Positions 25,329 to 33,732 of a stretch of DNA of 64,000 nucleotides are shown piece by piece. The stretch is taken from contig JAVBTR010000012.1 of the NCBI GenBank assembly GCA_031556065.1, positions 1-64,000 on the forward strand. The letters run 5' to 3'. The first letter of the stretch is position 1. Every line of letters begins with the position of its first letter. The position numbers and the translations under genes are program-made. Below the pieces are notes generated by a model, which saw only the letters and a program-made list of their open reading frames with translations, made no database searches and had not been told where the DNA came from. This stretch comes from JAVBTR01 sp031556065 (lineage in GTDB: Bacteria; Bacillota; Clostridia; Christensenellales; Aristaeellaceae).

Positions 25329-26468
25329 ATGAAAAAATTGGCATTGCTTCTGGCGATCACGTTGGTATTGTGCACGCCGCTTACTTTGGCGGAAACCCTG
25401 GTATCGCCCATGCATCCAGGCCCCCAAAACCCTTTGACTGACAATTTGTACGATTTCCGGTTCGTAATGGAAAACGTTCTGTACGAACTGCCCACATCCT
25501 ATGAAACCTTTACTGCCGCCGGGTGGGAAGTGAAGAACAAGCAGGATTTGGAAGATACGCTGACCCCTAACCAGTACACCTTCAGCGTCAGACTGGTGAA
25601 TAACGCCAATTTTGAGACCAGAGAGATTTACGTCAGCTTTTTCAACAACGATAACTGCGTAAAAAAGGTGGGGGAATGCCCGGTGGCCGGTATCACCATC
25701 GAAACCGCCTCCGGGGATAAGCCCCAGATTGCCGTAGTGCTGCCTAAGGGAATTGAAAAGGGCATTTCCACCCAGGAGGATATCGTTGCTGCTTACGGCA
25801 ACCCCACCAATCTTTATGAAGGTTCTTCTTACAATTGTTTGACCTATGAAACCGAAAGCTACCGCAACTTTAAGCTGTACGTAGAAAACGGCGTTCTGAA
25901 CAAGGTGGAGGCCCGGAACTTTGTGGATGGGGAAACCCAATCCCCTGTATCGGAGGACGTGCCTCAGTACATTTTGGATTATGAAGCTCCCGCGGAATTG
26001 GGGGAAGATATCACCGGCTTTGTGGTTTCCTTTAATGGCGATCTGTACAAGCTGCCTGCGCCTATTAGCGCATTTGTGGCCAACGGCTATGCCTTCCAAA
26101 GCGCTAAGGTGGAAAGCGTTCCCGCTAAAGATAGTCCCTACGGTGGTGTGGTGCTGACCAAGGATAACCAGAATTACAAGTTCTACACCAGAAACTATGC
26201 TGATGTAGCTGTGCTGCCGGAAAACTGCGCGGTGTACGAGATTGAAGTAAGCAGCTATGATGAATATGAATTGATCTTGCCCGGTAACATCCAAAAAGGC
26301 ATGGCCAAGGCTGACTTAGAAGCCTTGATAGGCTCCTTGGGCTTTGAACGCACGGAACAGGACAAATACTGGCGCTACTATTTTAAAGACGACAACCGCA
26401 ACACCATCGAAATTATCGTATCAAAAGAAAATGAGCAGATCAGCGGCATTGAGGTCAGCGCAAGATAA
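25329..26468 (+). CDS. Secreted protein with two related modules
   Basis: A 379-residue exported protein with a clear signal peptide (ALLLAITLVLCTPLTLA). I do not recognise the family. The mature part contains two similar modules of about 150 residues: each starts with a short strand plus LY-x-LP (LYELPTSYETFTAAGW near residue 56; LYKLPAPISAFVANGY near 240) and ends with ILP/VLP-x-G/N-I-x-K-G-x-x-x-x-D-L/I (near 140 and 317) and a strand-rich segment. It follows trpX by 63 bp with a good AGGAGG site. Ligand and role are unknown. Confidence 0.65.
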   Translation: MKKLALLLAITLVLCTPLTLAETLVSPMHPGPQNPLTDNLYDFRFVMENVLYELPTSYETFTAAGWEVKNKQDLEDTLTPNQYTFSVRLVNNANFETREIYVSFFNNDNCVKKVGECPVAGITIETASGDKPQIAVVLPKGIEKGISTQEDIVAAYGNPTNLYEGSSYNCLTYETESYRNFKLYVENGVLNKVEARNFVDGETQSPVSEDVPQYILDYEAPAELGEDITGFVVSFNGDLYKLPAPISAFVANGYAFQSAKVESVPAKDSPYGGVVLTKDNQNYKFYTRNYADVAVLPENCAVYEIEVSSYDEYELILPGNIQKGMAKADLEALIGSLGFERTEQDKYWRYYFKDDNRNTIEIIVSKENEQISGIEVSAR

Positions 26469-26500
26469 GCTCACCCCATACAGGTTTTCTTAGCTCGGAT

Positions 26501-26555
26501 AACGTGAGAGGGAAGGGGTTCTTTTTTTAAAAAAGAACCCCTTCCCTCTCACGTT
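26501..26555. terminator. 55-bp perfect palindrome, probable bidirectional terminator
   Basis: A perfect inverted repeat of 27 bp per arm with a single central base (26528). The arms include GTGAGAGGGAAGGGG and a T7/A6 tract at the very centre. It lies between two genes on the plus strand. It may act as a terminator, but the T tract is inside the hairpin tip instead of after the stem, which is unusual. Confidence 0.7.
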
Positions 26556-26692
26556 CTATTGCCCAATATGCCAACAAAATACAAGGAAGAAACTACATGG
26601 TTATGTTATGATAAATGTATGGTATAATCGCTGTGCTGAACGAAAGCCAAAGATCCTGCGGGCGGGGAAATGAAACGTAGGAGGATGAGCTT

Positions 26693-27871
26693 TTGAAGAC
26701 CAATTTAGGTTCAAGGCCATACCGCCACCGACTAAAGCGATTTGCTATGGGGCTCACAAGCGCGGTGATGACAGCCATGCTGGTTTTAGCCAGCAGCGGA
26801 GGGAATCAAGCACAGGCTCTGGCGGCACAAGAAACTACAAAGGATAGGATGGTACGACCGATGATTAGCGCATACGTATACGATCGGGCCGGAATGAAAT
26901 TACAAGACAGGGATGGGGCTTATTTAAGCCAGATGAACTATTCTTTCGCACTGATTGAGGATGGCAAGGTAACCGGCAAGCATTGGAAGAGCATTAAGAC
27001 CTTTGAAAGCTACATTAAGAAGCATTCCAATGTTTTGCCCGTTTTGGCCGTTGGCGGCTGGGGGGCAGATGGTTTTTCCCAAGCGGCGGCCACCGATGCA
27101 AGCCGGAAAAAGTTTGCCCAGAGCGCTATCGAGCTAATGGAAAAGCACGGTTTCCTGGGGCTGGATATGGACTGGGAATACCCTGGATCGTCTGTGGCGG
27201 GCATAACCAGCTCTGAAAAGGACAAGCATAATTTTACGTTATTGCTCCAAGAGTTAAGGTATACCTTCGACGCGGTGGAGAAGCAGGACGGCAAGCACAG
27301 ATACCTGACCATCGCTGTGGGTGGCTCCAAAACCCATGCGGATGGCTTGGAATTGAACGCCATCGCCAAGATTGTGGATCAGGTAAACGTGATGACTTAC
27401 GATCTGAGGGGCTTTGAAAAGACCACCGGCCACCATACCTGTTTGTACGCCCAGAAGGGCGATGTAGATAAGGTCAGCGCAGCGGAAGGGGTCAAGGCCT
27501 ATATCAACGGCGGAATCCCGGCCAGCAAGCTCATGATGGGCGCGGCGTTTTACGGCAGGGCCTGGCGTAACGTTAAGGGCGAAGGCACAGGCCTAGATCA
27601 AAAGGCCGGCACCAGTGGCAACAAGAGCTATTCCTATGCCCAAATAGAAGAAATGATCGAGGGCGGGGAATACAAGGTCTATTGGGATGAAAACGCTCAC
27701 GCCAACTATTTGTTTAATGGCAGCACCTTTATTAGCTACGAATCCACCGATTCCATCGGGCAAAAAGGTCAGTACGCGCTGAATAACGGGTTGCAAGGCG
27801 TGATGTTTTGGGAGTATAATCAAGATACCACGGGGCAGTTGCTCAAAGCCCTGTACGATTCCTTGCACTGA
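26693..27871 (+). CDS. Glycoside hydrolase family 18 (chitinase-like) protein
   Basis: A 392-residue exported protein with a basic N-terminus and a hydrophobic segment at about 18-45. The GH18 catalytic motif is intact: D158, D160 and E162 in GLDMDWEYPG, and the substrate-binding SxGG equivalent is LAVGGWGADGFS. Later, VNVMTYDLRG and MMGAAFYGRAW are the conserved beta-strands 6 and 7, and GVMFWEYNQDT is strand 8. It probably cleaves beta-1,4 GlcNAc links in chitin or peptidoglycan-like polymers outside the cell. The start is a TTG at 26693 with TAGGAGG seven bases upstream; an ATG close by is out of frame. A TATAAT is at 26623-26628 with no strong -35. Confidence 0.9.
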   Translation: MKTNLGSRPYRHRLKRFAMGLTSAVMTAMLVLASSGGNQAQALAAQETTKDRMVRPMISAYVYDRAGMKLQDRDGAYLSQMNYSFALIEDGKVTGKHWKSIKTFESYIKKHSNVLPVLAVGGWGADGFSQAAATDASRKKFAQSAIELMEKHGFLGLDMDWEYPGSSVAGITSSEKDKHNFTLLLQELRYTFDAVEKQDGKHRYLTIAVGGSKTHADGLELNAIAKIVDQVNVMTYDLRGFEKTTGHHTCLYAQKGDVDKVSAAEGVKAYINGGIPASKLMMGAAFYGRAWRNVKGEGTGLDQKAGTSGNKSYSYAQIEEMIEGGEYKVYWDENAHANYLFNGSTFISYESTDSIGQKGQYALNNGLQGVMFWEYNQDTTGQLLKALYDSLH

Positions 27872-27875
27872 TGTG

Positions 27876-27904
27876 TTGACAAAGGTCGCTTCGTGGGGTA
27901 TAAT
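27876..27904 (+). promoter_or_regulatory. Promoter of the his operon
   Basis: Consensus TTGACA (27876-27881), 17-bp spacer, consensus TATAAT (27899-27904). A short inverted repeat, TTAGCA...TGCTAA (about 27913-27931), lies just after the expected transcript start. Confidence 0.85.
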
Positions 27905-27954
27905 TCATCGCATTAGCACTTTATCATGCTAAAGCAAACCCCAGGAGGTGTACA

Positions 27955-29157
27955 ATGAATCGAATCGATTGCCAAATCCCGGAAGGGATGCAAGATACAT
28001 TACCGGGTGAATGCTTGCGTAAGCGTCAGGTTGAAGGGACGCTGCGCAAGCTTTTTGCGCGTTACGGCTATCAAGAGATCGAAACGCCGCTGTTAGAATA
28101 TTACCGCGTGATGGACGATGAAACCTTCGGGTTTCAAGAAACCCATGTATGGAAGACTTTTGACAGGCGGGGCCGTGTATTGGCTATCCGTCCGGATTCC
28201 ACAATCCCCTCGGTGCGCATGGCGGCGTCCCGTTTAAGCGAGGAGCCGCTGCCGCTGAGGCTATGCTACATGCAATCGGCGGCCACATACCGCCTAGACA
28301 CGGCCTCGGCTCTTTGCGAGGGCACTCAGGCCGGAGTGGAATTGATGGGGGAAGGAGGGCCTTACGCCGACGCGGAGGTGATTGCCTTGGCGGTGGAAAG
28401 CCTGAAAGCTGCCGGACTGAAGGCTTTTCAGTTGGATGTGGGCCAGGTGGCTTTCTTTAGTGGCTTTATGGAAGAGGCAGGGCTTTCCCAAAACCAAAGG
28501 TCCATGATTGCCCGTTTTGTGGACGATAAGAACATGCTGGGCATGGAGCTGTATTTGAAGGAGGAGGGCCTGCCGGACGATATCATGAGCAAGCTGGGTA
28601 AACTGACCCAGCTTTACGGTGATGAAAGTATTTTGGAAGAAGCGGAACAGCTGACTCAAAATGCCACCTGTATAAAGGCCATTGAAAATTTGAAGCAGGT
28701 GCGGGATATTTTGCATGCCTATGGGCTAATGGATTATATCAGCTTCGATTTAGGCATGGTGGGGGGCATTAATTATTATTCTGGGATGATTTTCCGGGGT
28801 ATTACCACCCACCTGGGGCAGCCTTTGCTATCCGGCGGCCGGTACGACGGCCTGCCTGGCGCCTTTGGCCGGGAAATGCCGGCCACGGGATTCGCCCTGT
28901 CGGTGAAGCTATTGATGATTGCCCTGGAGCAGCAAGGTGAGGTGTTTTCAAAGCCTTGGATGGATATGGTTCTGGGCTTTGAACCAGGGGCCATTGAACA
29001 GGCCCTTGGGTACGCGGCACAGATGCGCCGGGATGGCAAAACCGTGGCCATTTTATACGATGGAAAGCGGGAGACTGTCAAGGCCCATTCAGGCTGCGGC
29101 CAAGCGGTTTATGTAACGAAGGAGGCCATCGAAATCATGGCGGGGGGGCGTGTGTAA
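27955..29157 (+). CDS. hisZ: ATP phosphoribosyltransferase regulatory subunit
   Basis: A 400-residue histidyl-tRNA synthetase paralogue without aminoacylation function that pairs with short-form HisG. The start PEGMQDTLPGECLRKRQVEGTLRKLFARYGYQEIETPLLEYY, motif 2-like LRLCYMQSAATYR, and LLSGGRYDGLPGAFGREMPATGFALSV show the HisRS fold, but the anticodon-binding domain is reduced. It opens the his operon after a consensus promoter, and its last codon overlaps the hisG start. It makes sense only together with the short HisG that follows. Confidence 0.94.
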   Translation: MNRIDCQIPEGMQDTLPGECLRKRQVEGTLRKLFARYGYQEIETPLLEYYRVMDDETFGFQETHVWKTFDRRGRVLAIRPDSTIPSVRMAASRLSEEPLPLRLCYMQSAATYRLDTASALCEGTQAGVELMGEGGPYADAEVIALAVESLKAAGLKAFQLDVGQVAFFSGFMEEAGLSQNQRSMIARFVDDKNMLGMELYLKEEGLPDDIMSKLGKLTQLYGDESILEEAEQLTQNATCIKAIENLKQVRDILHAYGLMDYISFDLGMVGGINYYSGMIFRGITTHLGQPLLSGGRYDGLPGAFGREMPATGFALSVKLLMIALEQQGEVFSKPWMDMVLGFEPGAIEQALGYAAQMRRDGKTVAILYDGKRETVKAHSGCGQAVYVTKEAIEIMAGGRV

Positions 29158-29807
29158 TGGAGAAAATCACCATTGCGCTGGCCAAAGGGCGGCTGGCAGA
29201 ACAGGCCTTTACGCTATTGGAGGGCATGGGCGTGGATTGCTCGGAGCCGAAAAACCCGGGCAGAAGGCTGGTGCTTCAAGATGAAAAGAACGGTATATCC
29301 TTTATTCTGGTAAAGCCCAGCGACGTGCCCACCTATGTGGATCACGGCGTGGCGGATATTGGCTTTGTGGGGAAGGATACTCTGATGGAAGCCAATCGGC
29401 CCTTGTATGAGGTGCTGGATTTGGGGTTTGGCCGCTGCCGTCTGTGCATTGCCGGGTTCCCAGGGAAGCGGGAGGGCAGCGTCACCAGGGCTAATTACCG
29501 GGTGGCCACCAAGTACCCGCAAATCGCAAGGGATTACTATGCCGCCAAGGGCAAGACCATTGAAATTATCAAATTAAACGGCTCGGTGGAATTGGGGCCC
29601 TTGGTGGGATTAAGCGATGTGATACTGGATATCGTAGAATCCGGATCCACCCTTAAAGCCAATGGCCTGGATGTATTGGAAGAAATCTGTGAGGTTTCCG
29701 CAAGGCTTGTAGTCAATCGGGTAGCCCTTAAAACCAAAAGGGAACGGGTGCGCTGGCTGATCGACGGCATACAGAAGGAATTGGAGAAGAAAGGGGATCA
29801 AGGCTGA
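29157..29807 (+). CDS. hisG: ATP phosphoribosyltransferase, short form
   Basis: Catalyses the first step of histidine synthesis, joining ATP and PRPP. The 216-residue length lacks the C-terminal regulatory domain, so feedback control relies on HisZ. Signatures: ITIALAKGRLAEQAF at the start, DVPTYVDHGVADIGFVGKD, the RVATKYPQIARDYY block and the PRPP-binding LNGSVELGPLVGLSDVILDIVESGSTLKANGL. It overlaps hisZ and hisD by one base each. Confidence 0.96.
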   Translation: MEKITIALAKGRLAEQAFTLLEGMGVDCSEPKNPGRRLVLQDEKNGISFILVKPSDVPTYVDHGVADIGFVGKDTLMEANRPLYEVLDLGFGRCRLCIAGFPGKREGSVTRANYRVATKYPQIARDYYAAKGKTIEIIKLNGSVELGPLVGLSDVILDIVESGSTLKANGLDVLEEICEVSARLVVNRVALKTKRERVRWLIDGIQKELEKKGDQG

Positions 29808-31111
29808 TGATACCGATTTTAAAAGCAAGCGATGCAGCAAAGATTAAACAGCGGCTGTTGTCCCGCACCCAGTTAAGCGACGAGAGCATTGTAAAAGCCG
29901 TAAAAGAGATTGTGCAAAGCGTCCGGGATAGGGGCGACGAAGCCTTATTTGAATACACGAAAAAATTCGATAAAGCGGAATTAACAGGGGCCACCGTTCG
30001 AGTCACAAGGGAAGAAATAGAAGAAGCTTACAAGGGGGCCGATGAAAAGTGGCTTGCTTCCATGGCCGAAGCGGCCAAGCGGATTACCGCCTTTCACGAA
30101 AAGCAAAAACAGAAAACCTGGATGGATTTTGAAGAGAACCTGGCCCTGGGTCAAATGGTGCGGCCCCTTGAAAAAGCGGGTGTCTATGTGCCTGGCGGCA
30201 CAGCAGCCTACCCTTCCAGTGTTTTAATGAACGTGCTGCCTGCCAAGGTGGCCGGTGTGGAAAAGATTGTTATGGTAACCCCGCCGGACAAAAACGGCAA
30301 GGTGTCTTACCCTTTAACGCTGGTGGCGGCGGATATCGCTGGGGTAGACGAAATCTACAAAATAGGCGGCGCCCAGGCTGTGGCTGCGCTGGCCTTTGGT
30401 ACACACTCCATTCCCAAGGTGGATAAGATTTCAGGCCCTGGAAACATTTACGTAGCCAACGCAAAGCGGGAGGTGTTCGGCTTTGTGGGCATCGATATGG
30501 TGGCGGGCCCCAGCGAGGTGCTGGTGATTGCCGATGAAAGCGCCGATCCTGTTTATGTAGCGGCGGATTTGCTAAGCCAGGCGGAGCACGATATGTTTGC
30601 TGCGGTGGTTTTGGTAACCGATTGCGAACAGCTGGCTAAAGATGTGCAACAGGAAATTGAGATGCAAACGGCGAAATTAAGCCGTAGGGAGATCATTGAA
30701 AAATCCTTAAAAGCCTACGGTACCATCGTGTTGGTAGACGATCTGGACCAGGCGGCACAGGTTAGCAACCTGGTTGCGCCGGAGCACTTGGAATTGAGCA
30801 TAAAGGAGCCCTACGCCCTTTTGGGTAAGATCAAAAACGCCGGAGCCATCTTTATGGGCCACTATTCACCGGAGCCTTTGGGAGATTATTTTGCCGGCCC
30901 CAACCATGTGCTGCCCACTAGCGGCACAGCAAGGTTCTTTTCTCCCCTATCGGTGGATGATTTTATTAAGAAGTCTTCTTTGATCTGCTATTCAAGAGAA
31001 GCCTTGGAGCCGGTGGCTAAGGATGTTATCCGCCTAGCCAAGAATGAAGGGCTGGACGCCCACGCCAATTCGGTGGCGGTGCGATTCGGGCTCGATATCG
31101 GAGGGATATAA
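29807..31111 (+). CDS. hisD: Histidinol dehydrogenase
   Basis: Oxidises L-histidinol to L-histidine in two NAD-dependent steps using zinc. Signatures: VYVPGGTAAYPSSVLMNVLPAKVAGV, KISGPGNIYVANAKREVFG, the zinc site region SQAEHDMFAAVVLVT, and the C-terminal GPNHVLPTSGTARFFSPLSVDDFIKKSS; 434 residues is normal. It is followed one base after its stop by the hisB start. Confidence 0.97.
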   Translation: MIPILKASDAAKIKQRLLSRTQLSDESIVKAVKEIVQSVRDRGDEALFEYTKKFDKAELTGATVRVTREEIEEAYKGADEKWLASMAEAAKRITAFHEKQKQKTWMDFEENLALGQMVRPLEKAGVYVPGGTAAYPSSVLMNVLPAKVAGVEKIVMVTPPDKNGKVSYPLTLVAADIAGVDEIYKIGGAQAVAALAFGTHSIPKVDKISGPGNIYVANAKREVFGFVGIDMVAGPSEVLVIADESADPVYVAADLLSQAEHDMFAAVVLVTDCEQLAKDVQQEIEMQTAKLSRREIIEKSLKAYGTIVLVDDLDQAAQVSNLVAPEHLELSIKEPYALLGKIKNAGAIFMGHYSPEPLGDYFAGPNHVLPTSGTARFFSPLSVDDFIKKSSLICYSREALEPVAKDVIRLAKNEGLDAHANSVAVRFGLDIGGI

Positions 31112-31112
31112 G

Positions 31113-31709
31113 ATGAGGCAGGGGTCAGTAAGCCGTCAAACGCGAGAAACGAATATCAGTGTTGAAATAAATCTTGATGGCAAGGGCGAAAGCAAAATCG
31201 ATACAGGCGTGGGCTTTTTCGACCATATGCTTGCCTCTTTTATGCGGTTTGGCTTTTTCGATGGGGAAATCGTCTGCAAGGGGGATACCCATATCGACGC
31301 CCATCACACAGTGGAGGATGTGGGCATTGTGCTGGGGCAAGCCTTTTTAAGAGCCCTGGGGGATAAACAGGGAATTGCTCGTTTGGCAAGCGCTTACGTG
31401 CCCATGGATGAAGCATTGGCCTTTTGCGCGGTGGATATTTCGGGCCGGGTGCATCTGCATTTGGAGGCCAGCTTCCACGCACCCATGTGCGGCCAGATGG
31501 ATACCCAGCTTTGCCGGGAGTTTATGCGTGCTTTTTCGCAGCAGGCGGGGCTGACACTGCATATTTCGGTGCCCTATGGAGACAATGACCACCATATCAT
31601 GGAAGCCATTTTCAAGGCTCTTGGCAAGGCTCTGGGGGATGCTGTAAGGCTGGACTCCCGTGTGGTGGGGGTTCATTCCACTAAGGGTGTGTTGGAGGGG
31701 AGGCAATGA
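31113..31709 (+). CDS. hisB: Imidazoleglycerol-phosphate dehydratase
   Basis: Removes water from imidazole glycerol phosphate to give imidazole acetol phosphate, using manganese. The 198-residue stand-alone form lacks the phosphatase domain of enteric HisB. Signatures: TGVGFFDHMLASFMRFGFF, the metal-binding DAHHTVEDVGIVLGQAF and DNDHHIMEAIFKALGKAL. The ATG at 31113 follows GGAGGGATATA; longer in-frame versions would run far back into hisD. Its stop overlaps hisA. Confidence 0.96.
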   Translation: MRQGSVSRQTRETNISVEINLDGKGESKIDTGVGFFDHMLASFMRFGFFDGEIVCKGDTHIDAHHTVEDVGIVLGQAFLRALGDKQGIARLASAYVPMDEALAFCAVDISGRVHLHLEASFHAPMCGQMDTQLCREFMRAFSQQAGLTLHISVPYGDNDHHIMEAIFKALGKALGDAVRLDSRVVGVHSTKGVLEGRQ

Positions 31710-32419
31710 TCGTTTTTCCAGCCATTGATGTGATGGATAAGCGGGCCGTGCGCCTTGAAAAGGGCCTGCGAGACAAGGTGACCGATTACGGCAGCCCCGA
31801 GGGATTGGCAAAAGGGTTTTCAAACGATGGTGCACAATGGCTCCATATGGTGGATTTGTCCGCTGCCTTTGATGGGGCAAGCCCTAATGGGGAAGTGATA
31901 CAAAGGGCTGTGAATGCCTTTGGAGGCAAGGTACAGCTGGGAGGCGGCATCCGCACCCTTGATGATGTGGTTACGCGGATTGAAACCTATGGTGTCAGCC
32001 GGGTGATCATTGGTACCGCGGCAGTGGAAAAGCCGGAGCTGGTAAAGGAAGCCTGTAAGCGCTATCCGGGGATGGTTGCCTGTGGCATCGACGCAAAAAA
32101 CGGTATCGCTGCTCTTCGGGGTTGGGTGAAGAAAAGCGGCATTACGGCAGTAGAGCTAGGCCTTCGCATGAGGGATTCCGGTGTGGATACGGTGATTTAT
32201 ACCGATATCGACAAGGATGGCATGATGCAGGGGCCGAACCTGGAACAGACCAGAGAAATGATCGAGAAAACGGGGCTGAACATTATTGGTTCCGGAGGAG
32301 TGAACAGCCTTGAAAGCTTGAAGGCTTTGAAAGAAATTGGCTGCTATGGAGCGATCACAGGGAAGGCTTTGTATGCCAATGCTTTTACTTTGAAAGACGC
32401 GCTAAAGGAGGTTTTTTAA
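31706..32419 (+). CDS. hisA: ProFAR isomerase
   Basis: Isomerises ProFAR to PRFAR, the substrate of HisFH. A TIM barrel of 237 residues with catalytic Asp8 in FPAIDVMD, HMVDLSAAFDG, VQLGGGIRTLDDV, and the second half IYTDIDKDGMMQGPN (catalytic Asp) and GSGGVNSLESLKAL. The protein is a true HisA by the VM-D-K-R-A-V-R-L start. It overlaps the hisB stop (ATGA). Neither hisF nor hisH follows, although its product needs them. Confidence 0.95.
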   Translation: MIVFPAIDVMDKRAVRLEKGLRDKVTDYGSPEGLAKGFSNDGAQWLHMVDLSAAFDGASPNGEVIQRAVNAFGGKVQLGGGIRTLDDVVTRIETYGVSRVIIGTAAVEKPELVKEACKRYPGMVACGIDAKNGIAALRGWVKKSGITAVELGLRMRDSGVDTVIYTDIDKDGMMQGPNLEQTREMIEKTGLNIIGSGGVNSLESLKALKEIGCYGAITGKALYANAFTLKDALKEVF

Positions 32420-33043
32420 ATGGATTTGAGCATGATTAAGTTTGACGTAAATGGCTTGGTGCCTGCTATCGCCCAGGATGTGAACACCGGGGCAGTGCTG
32501 ATGCTGGCTTATATGAACGAGGAATCGTTAAGGATCACCATGGAAACGGGGTTTGCCACGTATTTCAGCCGTTCCCGCCAGAGTCTTTGGAAAAAGGGCG
32601 AAACCTCGGGTAATTTTCAAAGGATTCGTTCCATACAATACGACTGCGATGGGGATACCCTTCTTATGATGGTGGAACAGCGGGGCTCTGCCTGCCATAC
32701 GGGCGAATATACCTGCTTTAACAACGCACTTATTTCCCTGGTGGAGGAATCCAACCGACAGCCCAGCGCCAGGGTCTTGCAGGAAGTATATAACGTGATT
32801 ATCGATAGGGACCGTAATCCCAAGGAAGGCAGCTATACCAATTATTTGCTGACCAAGGGCGTAGAGAAGATTTGCAAGAAGGTGGGGGAAGAGGCCAGCG
32901 AATCGATTATCGCGGCAGTAAAGGGCAGCAAGGATGAACTGCGCTATGAGGTGGCGGATTTGTTCTACCATGTGCTGGTGCTTTTGTACAACCAAGGGCT
33001 GACACCAACGGAAATCTTTGCGGAATTGGAAAAGCGCCGCTGA
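32420..33043 (+). CDS. hisI: Fused phosphoribosyl-AMP cyclohydrolase / phosphoribosyl-ATP pyrophosphatase
   Basis: A 207-residue bifunctional HisI-HisE protein that carries out steps two and three of histidine synthesis. The N-terminal cyclohydrolase has MLAYMNEESL, YFSRSRQSLWKKGETSGN and the zinc cysteines of CDGDTLL and ACHTGEYTCF; the C-terminal pyrophosphatase (from about residue 110) has EGSYTNYLLTKGVEKICKKVGEEASE and YEVADLFYHVLVLL. The start is immediately adjacent to the hisA stop. It ends the operon; a large structured inverted repeat follows. Confidence 0.96.
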   Translation: MDLSMIKFDVNGLVPAIAQDVNTGAVLMLAYMNEESLRITMETGFATYFSRSRQSLWKKGETSGNFQRIRSIQYDCDGDTLLMMVEQRGSACHTGEYTCFNNALISLVEESNRQPSARVLQEVYNVIIDRDRNPKEGSYTNYLLTKGVEKICKKVGEEASESIIAAVKGSKDELRYEVADLFYHVLVLLYNQGLTPTEIFAELEKRR

Positions 33044-33169
33044 AGGCACCGCTGAAAAGGGCGCATCTGAAGGTGCAGCGTTCGCAGCCCTTCGGCGACG
33101 TACGCATCTGTACGCCTTTCTCAGGGCTGCTCCGTTGTACCTCCATCTGCAACCCTTTTGAGCGGTGCT
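33044..33169. repeat. Large imperfect inverted-repeat element
   Basis: Two arms of about 45 bp flank a ~30-nt centre. The outer ends match almost exactly: GCACCGCT-x-AAAAGGG on the left and CCCTTTT-x-AGCGGTGC on the right. Further in, AGGTGCAGCG pairs with the region CGTTGTACCT, and GCAGCCCT with AGGGCTGC. The centre has its own small hairpin (GTAC...GTAC). No T-run follows. It lies between hisI and the tRNA promoter and could be a MITE-like element, a structured RNA or a processing signal. Confidence 0.65.
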
Positions 33170-33212
33170 AGAGACGCTGCATTAAGCTATTTGTTTTTTT
33201 CAATATTTTGTA

Positions 33213-33241
33213 TTGACAAAGCGGGTTGTTCATTGTATTAT
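33213..33241 (+). promoter_or_regulatory. Promoter of the tRNA gene cluster
   Basis: Consensus TTGACA (33213-33218), 17-bp spacer, TATTAT (33236-33241), 44 bp before tRNA-Val. Confidence 0.85.
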
Positions 33242-33285
33242 ATAACACGTCGCCGCGTTAAACCCTGCTTGTCGGTGGCGCTAAT

Positions 33286-33361
33286 GGGAGCATAGCTCAG
33301 CTGGGAGAGCATCTGCCTTACAAGCAGAGGGTCACAGGTTCGAGCCCTGTTGTTCCCACCA
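33286..33361 (+). tRNA. tRNA-Val (anticodon TAC)
   Basis: Full cloverleaf: acceptor GGGAGCA pairs with TGTTCCC, D arm AGCTCAGCTGGGAGAGC, anticodon loop CTTACAA, T arm with GGTTCGAG, and CCA encoded at 33359-33361. Confidence 0.96.
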
Positions 33362-33365
33362 TTAT

Positions 33366-33442
33366 GGCCCGGTAGTTCAGTTGGTTAGAATGCCAGCCTG
33401 TCACGCTGGAGGTCGAGGGTTCGAGCCCCTTCCGGGTCGCCA
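33366..33442 (+). tRNA. tRNA-Asp (anticodon GTC)
   Basis: Acceptor GGCCCGG with CCGGGTC, anticodon loop CTGTCAC, T loop GGTTCGAG, discriminator G and encoded CCA. Confidence 0.96.
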
Positions 33443-33448
33443 ATATTT

Positions 33449-33524
33449 GCCTCGGTAGCTCAGATGGTAGAGCAGTAGACTGAAAATCTACGTGTCGGTG
33501 GTTCGATTCCGCCCCGAGGCACCA
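33449..33524 (+). tRNA. tRNA-Phe (anticodon GAA)
   Basis: Acceptor GCCTCGG with CCGAGGC, anticodon loop CTGAAAA, T loop GGTTCGAT, discriminator A and encoded CCA. Confidence 0.96.
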
Positions 33525-33529
33525 TGTGT

Positions 33530-33604
33530 GCGGTAGTAGCTCAGTGGTAGAGTGCCACCTTGCCAAGGTGGATGTCGCGAGTTCGAATCTCGTCTACCGC
33601 TCCA
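33530..33604 (+). tRNA. tRNA-Gly (anticodon GCC)
   Basis: Acceptor GCGGTAG with CTACCGC, anticodon loop TTGCCAA, T loop AGTTCGAA, discriminator T and encoded CCA. Confidence 0.96.
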
Positions 33605-33609
33605 CACAC

Positions 33610-33684
33610 GGTGCCATAGCCAAGCGGTAAGGCGAAGGTCTGCAAAACCTTTATTCTCCAGTTCAAATCTGGATGGCACCTCCA
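33610..33684 (+). tRNA. tRNA-Cys (anticodon GCA)
   Basis: Acceptor GGTGCCA with TGGCACC, anticodon loop CTGCAAA, T loop AGTTCAAA, discriminator T and encoded CCA. Confidence 0.95.
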
Positions 33685-33692
33685 GAAAGAAT

Positions 33693-33720
33693 AAACCCGC
33701 TTGGTGCGGGTTTTTCTTTT
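33693..33720 (+). terminator. Terminator after tRNA-Cys
   Basis: AAACCCGC (33693-33700), 5-nt loop, GCGGGTTT (33706-33713) and a T-rich tail. It ends the five-gene tRNA transcript; tRNA-Leu lies beyond it. Confidence 0.88.
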
Positions 33721-33732
33721 CCTTTTTCTCTC

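Noticed and set aside
25068..26294. 408-codon minus-strand frame across trpX and the secreted protein gene
   Set aside because: Spans two plus-strand genes with signal peptides and good starts; its own translation shows no family features.
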